Positions 46,725 through 57,179 of a stretch of DNA of 64,000 nucleotides are shown one piece after another. The DNA is from Aristolochia californica (taxonomy: Eukaryota > Streptophyta > Magnoliopsida > Piperales > Aristolochiaceae). Where the stretch lies: contig JARWKL010000006.1 in NCBI GenBank assembly GCA_029961685.1, forward strand, positions 10,918,748 to 10,982,747, read 5' to 3'. The notes below the pieces were generated by a model. It was not told the origin of the DNA. It saw only the letters and a program-made list of their open reading frames with translations, and did not search any database. Position numbers and translations under genes: made by a program. Positions within the stretch are counted from its first letter, which is position 1. The number at the start of each line of letters is the position of its first letter.

Positions 46725-47078
46725 ATGACTATGACAGATACATCTGTATCAGATTTGTCGGCCAAGTCCATCCAAAAGCAACAGAGGAAATCTTATCCTC
46801 CAGCCCACAGCTGGCCTATTTGTCACATCAACCAAGGCTCCTACAGTATCTTTGGTCGGTCATTTTTTATCAAGTCACAATCATGGGATGCCGCCAGTAG
46901 CCGCCTTCATCGAATAAGAGTTAAAGCTCTTAGACAACAAAAGATTTTTCGGGCCCAGGCCCATCTCAGGTCGTGTTCTCATATCAGTCATGGAGATAAG
47001 GATGACTCATCAGATAAGGATGACTCACAAAAGCATTTCAATTATATAGATAAGGATTCACAACCGCCTCAATCATAG
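46725..47078 (+). CDS. V1 copy F ORF4, 117-codon basic protein, intact
   Basis: ATG 46725 (MTMTDTSVSDLS) to TAG 47076-47078. It starts 11 bases after the ORF3 stop, directly behind TTTTGCAG. It has a basic N-terminal half (QKQQRKSYPPAHSWPICHI, HRIRVKALRQQK) and an Asp/Lys-rich, His-containing tail (DKDDSSDKDDSQ). Copy B shares the first 75 codons. It is one of few undamaged V1 frames here. The family is unknown; the position parallels RTBV ORF4 but no similarity is claimed. Confidence 0.55.
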   Translation: MTMTDTSVSDLSAKSIQKQQRKSYPPAHSWPICHINQGSYSIFGRSFFIKSQSWDAASSRLHRIRVKALRQQKIFRAQAHLRSCSHISHGDKDDSSDKDDSQKHFNYIDKDSQPPQS

Positions 47079-47098
47079 AGGCTCTTTTTGTATTAGTG

Positions 47099-47148
47099 GT
47101 GGATGTCAAATGTTTTATAATCCACTTTTGTTTACTCCGTCTATATAA
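47099..47148 (+). promoter_or_regulatory. V1 copy F promoter: imperfect inverted repeat plus TATA
   Basis: GTGGATGT/TAATCCAC imperfect inverted repeat (47099-47125), then TATATAA at 47142-47148. This is the third example of the V1 promoter architecture. Confidence 0.7.
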
Positions 47149-47280
47149 GGAGTTAGTTTCATTTATGTTGTCATCACTTGAAAAACCTTCCCCTTTGTTA
47201 TCAAGGTTGCCTACTCGTGTGTTTGTAAGACTTGGAGTTTTCTGTAAGTATTTTATGTTATTGTGAAAAGCTTTGAATAA
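47149..47280 (+). promoter_or_regulatory. V1 copy F R region, truncated
   Basis: Contains the AACCTT/AAGGTT hairpin and the donor-like GTAAGT (47244-47249). It breaks off at GAATAATTCT, where pyrimidine-rich flanking DNA takes over before any primer site. Confidence 0.65.
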
Positions 47281-47360
47281 TTCTCTCTTTTTCATTCTCC
47301 TCTTTTTCATATTTACCATTCCTTATTTTTTTCCATGTATTTGTTTCATATTTTCCCTTT
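47281..47360 (+). repeat. Right direct repeat flanking the V1 E/F block
   Basis: Partner of 34145-34225. Both copies abut the viral block directly. A third, non-flanking copy lies at about 22646-22726. Confidence 0.7.
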
Positions 47361-50335
47361 AACATTTTCTTTTTTTTCTTCACTTTTGTATTTAAATTTT
47401 CCTTTCTCGTATTCTTTCTTATTCTATTTTCTCCTCCTATTTTTATTTTTTAATTATTTCCTCATTTCCCCTTTTTTCTTTTTTCTTTCTTCTTGTTTAT
47501 ATATTTATTATTTTTTTCTTCTTCTTTTCTCCTTTCTTATTTTTTTCAATGTGCCTTATTTCTTAATTGATTCCTTCTTCTTTCTTTCTTTCTTTTTTTT
47601 TCTTTCTTTCTTTTTGTCTTCTTTAGATCTTTCTTCCTTTCTTTTTTATTTCTTTCTAACTTATTTGTTTGTTTGTTTCTATCGTGATTCTTTCTTTGTT
47701 TTTCTTTTCTTATTTATTCTTTCTTTTTATGTGTCTTTCTTTATCTGTTCTTTCATTTTTCTTTCATTCTTATTTCTTTCTTGCATTTTTTTTCTCTTTC
47801 ATTTTTCTTTCTTCCTTTATAATTTTATTCTTTATTCCTTCTTCTTTCTATCTATCTTTCTTTTTTATTCCTTTTTCCTTCTTCTTCCTTTCCTTTTTCT
47901 TCTTTCTTTACATTATTTTGTCTTTCTTTCTTTCTTTATTTCTCATTCATTTCTTTCTTCTTTATTTCTTTCTTTCTTTCTTTCTTTATTTCTCATCTTC
48001 TTTATTTCTTATCTTTCTTATTTCTTTTGTTTTTTTCTTTATTTCTCATCTTCTTTATTTATTTCTTTTATTCTCTATTTCTGGTTTCTTTCTTTATTTC
48101 TTGTTTCGTTCTTCTTTAGTTCTTATCTTTCTTTCTCTATTTCATATTTCTTTCTTTCATTTATTGTATGTTGTTTTGATTATTTAATTATTTTTTCTTG
48201 TTCTTTATTTTGCTTATTTATTTATTTTTTCTTTTTCTTTATTTTGCTTATTTTTTATTTTTTTTATTTTTTTATTTTGATTATTTTTTTCTTTTTTATT
48301 TTTATTTATTTTGCTGTTTCTTCTTCCATTCTTTTTTTTTATTTCTCTATTTCGTTTTTCTTTCTTTTCTTTATTTTCTTTATTTTTGTCTTCTTTCTTT
48401 CTTCTTCTTTTTCTTTTTTCTTTCTTTTTTTTCTTTTTTTTTCTTTGCTTCTTACTCTTTCTTTCTAACTTGTTTGTTTGTTTCTATCCTAATTCTTTCT
48501 TTCTTGTTTCTTGCTTTATATTTTTATTTTTTTTATTTTTTTCATATTTATTTCTTTCTTTCATGTTTCTTTCTTGCTTCTTTCTTTCCTACTTCTTTAT
48601 TTCTTGCTTTTTTCTTTCTTGATTCTTTCATTTTTTTCATTGTTTCTTTCTTTCTTTCTTTCTTCATTCTTTCTTTTTGTCTTCTTTCCTTATTTTCTCT
48701 TTGTTTCTTGATTCTTGCTTATTTCTTTCATTCTTTCTTTTATTCTTTCTTTCTAGTTTCGTTCTTTCTTCATTCTATGTTTCTTTGTTTTCTCCTCTAT
48801 CTTTCTTGTTTCTGTCTTTCTTTCTTACTTTTTTTCTTTCTTCTATACTTTTTCTTTCTTTCATCATTCTTCCTTTCTTGTTTCTTGCCTTATATCTTTC
48901 TTATTTTTCTTTCTTTCTTCATCTTTGTTTCTTTGTTTCTTGTTTTTTTTGTCTTGATTCTTTCTTTTTTCTTCTTTCATTTTTTTCTTGTTTCTTTGTT
49001 TCTTGCTTTTTTTATTCTTTTTTTCTTGCTTTTTTGTTTTTTTTATTTCCTGATTATTTTTTTCTATCAACTTATTTATCTATGAATCTCTCTTTTTTTC
49101 TTCTTTCTTTAATCCTTATTTTTTTTATTTCTTAACCTTTCTTGTTTCTTAACCTTTCTTGCTTTTTTTTTATTTCTTTCTTTCTTTATTTTTGTCTTCT
49201 TTCTTTCTTCCTCACTTCTTGTGTCTTTCTTGTTTAATTTTATCTTTCTTTCATTCTTGTTTCTTGCTTTTTTGTTTTTTTTATTTCCTGATTATTTTTT
49301 TCTATCTACCTATTTATCTACGAATCTCTCTTTTTTTCTTCTTTCTTTAATCCTTATTTATTTTTTTCTTTCTTAACCTTTCTTGTTTCTTTCTTGCTTT
49401 TGTCTTTCTTGATCCTTTCATTTTTCCGTTTTTTCTTTCATTTTTTTCTTTTTGTGTTCTTTCTTTCTTCTTTCCTTTCTTTTTTATTTTTCTTTCTTAT
49501 TTCTTTTTTCTTTCTTACTCTATCTTCGGACTTGTTTGTTTGTCTCTTTCTATCATGATTTTTTCTTTGTTCTCCTTTTCTCATTTCTAATTTCTTTCTA
49601 TGTGCCTTTTTTATTTGTTCTTTCTTGTTTCTTTCATTCTTTCTTGTTTTTCCTTTCTTCTTTTATTCTTTCTTTATTTCTTGTTCTTTCTTTTATTCTT
49701 TCTTTCATGTTTCTTTTTTTATATTTGTCATTCTTTCTCCCTTTCTATTTTCTTTCCTTTTTCTTTCTTCTTTCTATCTATCATTTTTTTGTTTATTTCT
49801 TTCTTTCTTCTTCCATTTTTTTTTATCTTTCTTTCTTTTTTTGGTCTTTATATCTTTCTTTCTTTCTTTCAGTCTTCTTTGTTTCTTTGTTTCTTTCTTT
49901 CTTCCATTCTTCTTTCTATCTTTATTTATTGTTTCTTTCCTTTTTTCCAGATATGTTTTGTTTCTTTATTTCATTATTTATGTTTCTTTCATTCTTTTTT
50001 TCTTGTTTCTTTCTTCATTCTTTCTTTCTTCCTCTCTTTTTCCTTCTTTCTTGTTTATTTTTATCTATCTTTCTATCTTGTTTCTTGATTTTTTGTTTCT
50101 TTTTTTTCAATCTATCTATCTTTCTATGTTTCTATCTTTTGTCATTCTTTCGTTTGTTTGTTTGCTTCTTCATCTTTTTTAATCCTATTTCTGTCTTTCT
50201 TTTCTTTCTTTCTTTCTTTCTTTCTAGATTCTTTAATTTTTCTTTTTCCTTTTTTTTCTTTTTTCTTTCTTTTTGTCTTCTTTATTCCTGTAAGTTTCAT
50301 TTTTTATTTTTTACTTTTTTATTCTTTCTTCTTCT
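47361..50335 (-). repeat. TTTC-type pyrimidine-rich DNA
   Basis: About 3 kb of TTTC/TTTA-rich DNA on the plus strand, with the recurring module inverted at 47655-47735 and 49525-49615. The long Phe/Ser/Leu frames have no domain features and are artefacts of composition. Confidence 0.85.
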
Positions 50336-51411
50336 GAAAGAAAGAAAGAAAGAAAGAAAGAAACAAGAAAGAATAAATAAAGAAATAAGGCTTATTGAAA
50401 GAAATAAGAAAGAAGAAAAGAAGAAGAAAGAAAGAAAAAAAAAGAATAAAAAAGAAAGAAATTAGAAAGAATGAAAGACAATTGAAGAAATGAAGAAAGA
50501 AACAAGGAAAAGAAACAAAAGAAACATAAACAATGAAAGAAATAAATAAAAAATGAGAAATAAAGAAAGAAGAAATAAAAAAAGAAAGAGAAAAATAAAC
50601 AAGAAAGAATACATAAATAAATAAGACACATTGAAAAAAACAAGAAAGAAGAAAAGAAGAAGAAAGATTGAATCAAGATAGAAATAATGAAAAAAGAAAA
50701 ACTATAACAAAGAAACGGAATGAAAGAAGAAACAAACAAACAAACAAACAAACAAACAATGAAGATATATAGATGGAAAGAAGCAAGAAGGAAAGAAAGA
50801 AAAAATAAATGAAGAAAGAAAGAAGACAGAAAGAACGAAAAAAGAAAGAATGAAAGAAAGGGAAATAAGAAGGAAATAAAAAGAATAAGAAAGATAGATA
50901 GAAAGAAGAAAGTGAAAGGAATGAAATTAAAAAGGAATAAAGAAAGACAAACATAAAGAAAGAAACATGAAAGAAAGAAACCGAAAGAACGAAAGAACGA
51001 ATGGAAGAATGAAGAAAGAAAAAACAAGAAAGAACAAATAAAAAAAGGCACATAGAAAGAAATAAGAACTAAGAAAAGAAGAAGAAATATAGAATCATGA
51101 TAGAAATAAACATAAAAATAAGTCAGAAAGAAAGTCTTTCTTGTTTCATTCTTTCTCTTTTCTTACTTTTTTATTTCTCCTTTTTCTTCTTCATTCAATC
51201 TTTCTTTATTTGTTTCTTTCTTTCATTCTTCTTTTTACTTTATTTCTTTAATTCTTTCTTTCTCCACTTGTTTCTTCTCTTCTCCTTCTTATTCCTTTCA
51301 TATTTCTTTCTTCCTTTATTTTTTTTCCTTATTTTTTCTATCTACCTATCTCTCTTTTTATTCTTTCTTTAATCAGGAAAAAAAAAGTCAAGAAACAAGA
51401 TTGAAAGAAAG
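50336..51411 (+). repeat. 1.1-kb duplicated segment, copy 1
   Basis: GAAA-rich then TTTC-rich segment nearly identical to 52137-53231 (offset about 1.82 kb), with a few substitutions and an added GAACGAAA unit in copy 2. Confidence 0.8.
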
Positions 51412-51494
51412 ATAAAAATAAACAAGAAAGACACAAGAAGTGAGGAAGAAAGAAAGAAAGAAAGAAGGCGAAAAGAAAGAAAGAAGAATAAAAG

Positions 51495-51650
51495 AGAAGG
51501 AAAAATAAAAGACAGAAGGCAGAAGAGTACAACAACAAGCAAGGGCAAAGAATAACTTTAAACTTATTTACAATATCATAAAAGTACTTACAATAAACTT
51601 CAAAAAAGGACAAGCTTGACAAGAGGCAACCTTGAGAACAAACTTCATAT
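51495..51650 (-). pseudogene. Cryptic V1-like leader remnant
   Basis: Read on the minus strand it aligns with the V1 R region: CTCAAGGTTGCC, GAAGTTTATTGTAAGTAC, TATGATATTGTAAATAAG, then TTCTGCCTTCTGTCTT. It is more diverged than copies A-F and non-coding. It sits between the two copies of the 1.1-kb duplication. Confidence 0.65.
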
Positions 51651-52136
51651 GTTTCTTATGTTTCTTTCTTTCTTCATCTTTGTTTCATTGTTTCTTGTTT
51701 TTCTTCTTGCATTTTTTGTCTTGATTCTTTCTTTTTTCTATTTTTTTATTTCTTTCTTTCATTCTTTTTTCTTTTTTTGCCTCCTTTCTTTCATTCTTTT
51801 TTCTTTTTTTGCCTCCTTTCTTTCATTCTTTCTTTCTGTTTTATTTTTTATTTCTTTATTTTTTATTTCTTATTATTTCTTTCTGACTTGTTGTTTTTTG
51901 TTTGTTTGTTTCTACTGTGATTCTTTCTTTCTTCTTCTTTCCATATTAATTATTTATTTCTATGTGCCTTTTTATTTGTACTGTCTTGGTTTTTTCTTTC
52001 TTTCTTTCTTGTTTCTTTATTTCTTTATTTCTATTTCTTTCCTTCATATTTCGTTCATTATCATTGTCTTTCTTTTTTCTTTTCTAATTTCTTTTTTCTT
52101 TCTTTCTTTCTTTCTTTCTTTCTTTATGTCGTCTTT
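51651..52136 (-). repeat. TTTC-type block between the duplicated segments
   Basis: Pyrimidine-rich simple DNA with the recurring module inverted at 51880-51975. It ends at the flip point GTCTTTCGAAAGAAAG. No genes. Confidence 0.8.
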
Positions 52137-53231
52137 CGAAAGAAAGAAAGAAAGAAAGAAACAAGAAAGATAGAAACAAGAAAGAATAAATAAAGAAATA
52201 AGGCTTATTGAAAGAAATAAGAAAGAAATTAGAAACAAGAAAAGAAAAAATAAAAAAAGAAAGAATAAAAAAGAAAGAAATTAGAAAGAATGAAAGACAA
52301 TTGAAGAAATGAAGAAAGAAACAAGGAAAAGAAACAAAAGAAACATAAACAATGAAAGAAATAAATAAAAAATGAGAAATAAAGAAAGAAGAAATAAAAA
52401 AAGAAAGAGAAAAATAAACAAGAAAGAATACATAAATAAATAAGACACATTGAAAAAAACAAGAAAGAAGAAAAGAAGAAGAAAGATTGAATCAAGATAG
52501 AAATAATGAAAAAAGAAAAACTATAACAAAGAAACGGAATGAAAGAAGAAACAAACAAACAAACAAACAAACAATGAAGATATATAGATGGAAAGAAGCA
52601 AGAAGGAAGGAAAGAAAAAATAAATGAAGAAAGAAAGAAAACAGAAAGAACGAAAAAAGAAAGAACGAAAGAAAGGGAAATAAGAAGGAAATAAAAAGAA
52701 TAAGAAAGATAGATAGAAAGAAGAAAGTGAAAGGAATGAAATTAAAAAGGAATAAAGAAAGACAAACATAAAGAAAGAAACATGAAAGAAAGAAACCGAA
52801 AGAACGAAAGAACGAAAGAACGAATGGAAGAATGAAGAAAGAAAAAACAAGAAAGAACAAATAAAAAAAGGCACATAGAAAGAAATAAGAACTAAGAAAA
52901 GAAGAAGAAATATAGAATCATGATAGAAATAAACATAAAAATAAGTCAGAAAGAAAGTCTTTCTTGTTTCAATCTTTCTCTTTTCTTACTTTTTTATTTC
53001 TCCATTTTCTTCTTCATTCAGTCTTTCTTTATTTGTTTCTTTCTTTCATTCTTCTTTTTACTTTATTTCTTTAATTCTTTCTTTCTCCACTTCTTTCTTC
53101 TCTTCTCCTTCTTATTCCTTTCATATTTCTTTCTTCCTTTATTTTTTTTCCTTATTTTTTCTATCTACCTATCTCTCTTTTTATTCTTTCTTTAATCAGG
53201 AAAAAAAAGTCAAGAAACAAGATTGAAAGAT
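52137..53231 (+). repeat. 1.1-kb duplicated segment, copy 2
   Basis: Near-identical to 50336-51411. Its last part also belongs to the 252-bp direct repeat around V2 copy c. Confidence 0.8.
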
Positions 53232-53334
53232 ATATATCTATATATCTATATATCTCACTATAGATATATATATATATATCTATAGAATGAATATATCTAT
53301 ATCTATATGTATAGAAAGATAGAGAGATAGATGG
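53083..53334 (+). repeat. 252-bp direct repeat, left of V2 copy c
   Basis: From TTCTCCACTTC to GAGATAGATGG. Identical in length to 54792-55043, with one difference noticed (C versus T in the TTTTTT-TATCTACC stretch). It includes a TA-rich palindromic part (53228-53310). Confidence 0.85.
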
Positions 53335-54223
53335 TCTTCTCCGATTTCTTAAGTCCTTTTCGGGACCTTCCTTCGGGTTTCTCCTGTTTGTTTCTCTGTA
53401 ACACTTCTGGCTAACTTCAGTCCATCTTAGGCTAACAGTAAAAGCATTGTGTAATCCTTTGAGGGTTCACGGTCCTGAGTTCCATTTGCTGCCCATATAT
53501 GTCTTCTGTGACGAAGGGCTTATTATTGTGGAATATTGACGGAGCCCGTGCCCAAAGCATTCTGCTAGGAAAGCACACACCTCTGTTAGTCCTAAGTGAC
53601 GAGACCAGTTCGGAAGTGGAAAAAGAGAACAAATAAGGAGATCCCTCAGGAAGTTTGATTATACAGTTATCTTTGCTTCTCTACTTTTGTTTATCTTATG
53701 TTAGTTCTGTGGATAACTCTTGGTGTTATAATCCTTGCACTCATTCTTACTGCCTTTATTGTTTGTTAATCTTAAGTTCTAGTCTAGTCAGTTTGTTTAA
53801 GTTCTCGGATTGGGTATATTAGGCTGGAACACCACTGGGTGAGGGTTCTACCCTGACAGTCGCCTCTGCTCCCCACAGACCTTTGTCTAACGGGACCAAG
53901 CGCCGCTCCCGGTTGCTACAACGCCGCCGTACCCTTTCTTTATGTTCATTTGGCTTGTGTCTTTCTGTCTTCACCAGATTGCTAGACTTGTTCTTAGATA
54001 TCTGCCTCCTTATTATATATATTTAAGTTTGTTTTATAATACTTTGCAGAAGTACGCTTTTATTTTTACATAATAGGTCTTTATAGTAATATCTGGATCT
54101 TAAGTATTTTTGCTTTAAGACTATTCGAATATTTTATCTGGATTCCTAGACGTTTAGAAGAATTGTTTGAATCTGATATTTTCTTGTTTATTACTATCAT
54201 ATTAAAGTGTGTAGAAAAAATAT
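53335..54223 (+). other. V2 copy c leader
   Basis: Plus-strand V2 leader sequence, diverged from copies a and b but sharing AGCATTGTGTAA, GGAGCCCGTG and AAGCACACACCTC, and a GC-rich block near 53880-53935. No TATA box is included; the left edge falls within the leader. Confidence 0.75.
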
Positions 54224-54421
54224 ATGATTTTTGTTAATATTGCATTAGTCATAGTTTTTTGCAATTTTATAATCTTTAGTTTCATCTGTTTTGTTTTATC
54301 CCTTAACTATTATATTAGGGTATTTAACACTCCTAGACCTATCTTTATTCCAAGAATACCTAGAAGACAAGTTTTAAGAAGAGAACATATTAATTCTCCA
54401 GAATTAAATAATCCTGATTAA
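54224..54421 (+). CDS. V2 copy c ORF0, 65-residue membrane protein, intact
   Basis: ATG 54224 (MIFVNIALVIVFCNF) to TAA 54419-54421. About 30 hydrophobic residues, then a basic Pro/Arg tail (PIFIPRIPRRQVLRR) and the end ELNNPD. Homologous in position and pattern to 29807-29980 and 62641-62858. Intact although the rest of this copy is a fragment. Function unknown; the pattern fits a single-pass membrane protein with a cytosolic basic tail. Confidence 0.6.
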   Translation: MIFVNIALVIVFCNFIIFSFICFVLSLNYYIRVFNTPRPIFIPRIPRRQVLRREHINSPELNNPD

Positions 54422-54429
54422 GACCCTGA

Positions 54430-54791
54430 ATACTCCAGGAAAAAGAGTACCCCCTTGAAAATTTGGTATCAGAGCCAGACACCCTGGAACCTTTTAGGAA
54501 AATAGATTATCTTGATTTAAGAATACCAGCAAAAACAGAACCCAAGTTTATAGGATCTAGTTCTATAAAGTGTCATTTCAATAGTGAAGAACACAGCCTA
54601 CACGGCCAGAATTCTCAATTAAATAGTATAACAGATTTAATTATAAGCTTAGGAATTTCTCTTCAATTAAAAATTACAGATCTAGAATATACAATATCTA
54701 AAATCCAAGAAGAAATAAAATCACTTAAAAATAAAGTTGGAAATTTAGCAGAAAATTTAGACTATTTAAAAACAAGTAAAGGAACTCAAAA
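54430..54791 (+). pseudogene. V2 copy c ORF1 (no AUG), 3' truncated, with primer-binding site
   Basis: Open from ATA 54430 after TGA, through the primer site TGGTATCAGAGCC (54464-54476), with no ATG. Encodes YLDLRIPAKTEPKFIG, SSIKCHF and a coiled coil (ISKIQEEIKSLKNKVGNL), then stops matching V2 at about 54791, where the 252-bp repeat begins. Confidence 0.6.
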
Positions 54792-55043
54792 TTCTCCACT
54801 TCTTTCTTCTCTTCTCCTTCTTATTCCTTTCATATTTCTTTCTTCCTTTATTTTTTTTCCTTATTTTTTTTATCTACCTATCTCTCTTTTTATTCTTTCT
54901 TTAATCAGGAAAAAAAAGTCAAGAAACAAGATTGAAAGATATATATCTATATATCTATATATCTCACTATAGATATATATATATATATCTATAGAATGAA
55001 TATATCTATATCTATATGTATAGAAAGATAGAGAGATAGATGG
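54792..55043 (+). repeat. 252-bp direct repeat, right of V2 copy c
   Basis: Partner of 53083-53334. Together they bracket exactly 1457 bp of viral DNA. Confidence 0.85.
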
Positions 55044-55077
55044 AAAGAAAGATAGATAGATAGATGGAAAGAAAGGT

Positions 55078-55118
<41 letters not shown>

Positions 55119-55224
55119 TATATAGATATATATCTATATATCTATATATCTATATATATCTCTCTCTATAGATAAAGAGAGAGAGAGATAGATGGATATA
55201 AAGATAGAGAGAGAGAAAGACATA
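55044..55224. repeat. GATA/TA/GA microsatellite at the V2b edge
   Basis: GATA and GGAAAGAAA units, a (TA)n run at about 55081-55114, TATC/GATA palindromic segments and GAGA runs up to the V2b junction. Confidence 0.9.
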
Positions 55225-55261
55225 GCTCTGATACCATATTGGATTTAGGTTCCCATGGTAA
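55225..55261 (-). other. V2 copy b 3' edge with a second tRNA-Met primer-like site
   Basis: Minus-strand TGGTATCAGAGC at 55225-55236, preceded by CCATGGGAACCTAAATCCA. This context differs from the true V2 primer region at 62609-62621. Viral similarity to the other terminal repeat begins at 55262. Confidence 0.5.
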
Positions 55262-55790
55262 GGTCTCAGACACCTAAGACATGCCGAGGTGTGTGCTTCC
55301 CTAGCTCAAATGGCTTTGGCCATGGGCTCCTTCAATGTTCCGAAACAACAGGCCCTATAGTCACCCATGGACATTAGCGGGCAAAAATTCGGAACTCTGG
55401 ACCGTGAAACCTCAAAGGGTTACACAATGCTTTTACAGCATGCTCAGGATGGATCTAAAGTTAGGGAAAATCCTTACAGAAGTAAACAGAAAGAACTTAG
55501 GAGGTCCCTTAAAGAAGACCCCGAAAGACTAGAATAGAGAAAGAAGATAGCGTACTTACAAGGGTGCTTGAGAGAGGAAAGGACTTAGAACAGAATTGGA
55601 AGGCGAACAGAAGTCATGGAAGCTCAAGATGGTAGGAAATTGCTCTCTTCATTCATAATCTCTTTGAAACATACAATAGCCTTTTATAGCTAAAGATTGC
55701 CGACACTGGGAGGCAAGAAGGAATCACCCAGGTGCTCATTGGGCCCCATCGTCGGTGATAAGTCCTTGAGTGCTTTCCAAGTGTTCGGTG
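55262..55790 (-). repeat. V2 copy b terminal repeat (3' copy) with TATA box
   Basis: About 525 bp matching 63478-64000 with about five differences. It contains the V2 promoter (TATAAAA at 55682-55688, minus) and upstream leader. The offset of about 8216 bp gives the unit length of V2. Confidence 0.85.
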
Positions 55791-55865
55791 AGGCATTATG
55801 CCAACAAAAAAGAAAAGTACAATCATAGATATCTTTACAAAAAGGTATAGTAAAAACTAAATTAT

Positions 55866-56140
55866 AGCGGAGAAGTCTTGTCTTGAAAACCATGTGCTGG
55901 AGAGGTGCTGGAGAAGTCTTGTCTTGAATACCATGTGCTAGAGATGTGCTGGAGATGTGCTGGAGAAGTCTTGTCTTGAATACCATGTGCTGGGAAAACC
56001 ATGTCTTGAAACCAGACTACTTTTTTTTTTTTTCTTTTCTACCCAGTCTCTTTTCTAAAAGGAATCTTATCTTTTAAGTTGTCTTTTCTAACCAGTCTCT
56101 TTTCTAAATGGAATCTTGTCATCAACGTGATGGTCTTTGT
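55866..56140 (-). repeat. V2 copy b intergenic region with tandem repeats
   Basis: Repeats of GAGAAGTCTTGTCTTGAA and CCATGTGCTGGAGA (55866-56010) upstream of the promoter, then a pair of TCTTTTCTAACCAGTCTC-type units (about 56034-56105) equivalent to those at 23266-23344. Not coding. Confidence 0.55.
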
Positions 56141-56147
56141 CTGTCTT

Positions 56148-57176
56148 TTACTTCCCATCCAAAGTGATAAGGTTTTGGATGGCATCTGAGTCGTAATCAT
56201 AGTCTTCGTCTTCTTCTTGGGAAAAACATTGAAGTGTCTGAGTGCCTGTAGACCCTGTCTTGCTAGAAGATGATGCTGATGCTGAGTCTTTCTTTTCATA
56301 GCCTTGGTCCTTAAGAAATTCTTTAAAGTAGTCATCCATCATCTTTTTGATTTCGTCTTTGTCTGGAATAATCTCGATCTTCTTTTCTTTATTCTTTTCT
56401 TATGGCATTTTTGGCAAATGCCCAGCCTTCAACGGACTTGATAAGTCTTTACCGACTGCCATTTGAGTCGGACTAGCTAGTGAATGCTCCTCACTAGTAG
56501 GGATCTGGGTACAGAATGTACCTGTTGCCTTTGCTTTTAAAATTCTATTTTCTTCTTCTAAATTGTTAATATATTCTTTCTGGAATAAATTCTTCTCTTC
56601 CAAAAGTCTCCTCTTCTCATTCAGTCTCTGGATAGTCTTTGTAAGGGTATCACAATGATCACAGAAAATAATTCTCTTGGTGTCCTTGGCTATTCCATAA
56701 GACACCTGGTCTTCTCTCATGTGTCTTAAGGACGGAGCAATGTAGTAATTTGTTCCTATGGTTAGCTTTGCAGCTTCTAGAGCTTCCTGGAGGTTATTAA
56801 AGCCTTTGTAGACTGGTCTTTGGAAATTTTGAATACTTTCTACAACTTCTGTCCAGGAATGAAAGACTCCTGGGGTGTGACCTTGGAAAACGACATAAAA
56901 ATTGAAACTCTTCTTTTTCTGGGTAAAATATTCTGAAAGACCATTAAGACTTGCTAAGAAATACTTCTGGTCTTTGGGAACTCTTTGATAGGCTAACCAT
57001 AAATTATCTAAAAGACACTGTTCTTCTTTTGTAACAGAAATACTTGGTAAAGTTTTGAAAGTAATATTAGATTTTGGAAAAACGACTAACTTCTGATTAC
57101 CAAAACACAAAAATTCTTGCCCATAACTGTTTAGTCTGGAGGAAGAAGGTCTGATAGAGCGATCAGGAAAATCCAT
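56148..57176 (-). pseudogene. V2 copy b ORF3, viroplasmin (P6/TAV-type), one nonsense codon
   Basis: ATG 57176 (MDFPDRSIRPSSS) lies four bases after the RNase H stop. Viroplasmin domain FYVVFQGHTPGVFHSWTEV at about codons 98-116, then PVYKGFNNLQEA. A possible Cys/His pair (FCDHCDTL) is followed by a coiled coil (LNEKRRLLEEKNLFQKEYI). TAA at 56400-56402 interrupts the gene after codon 258; the same frame continues to 56148 with an acidic tail (EEDEDYDYDSDAIQ). Caulimovirus P6 has this domain, builds inclusion bodies and drives reinitiation. The tight spacing after RNase H fits coupled translation. Confidence 0.88.
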
Positions 57177-57179
57177 CTG

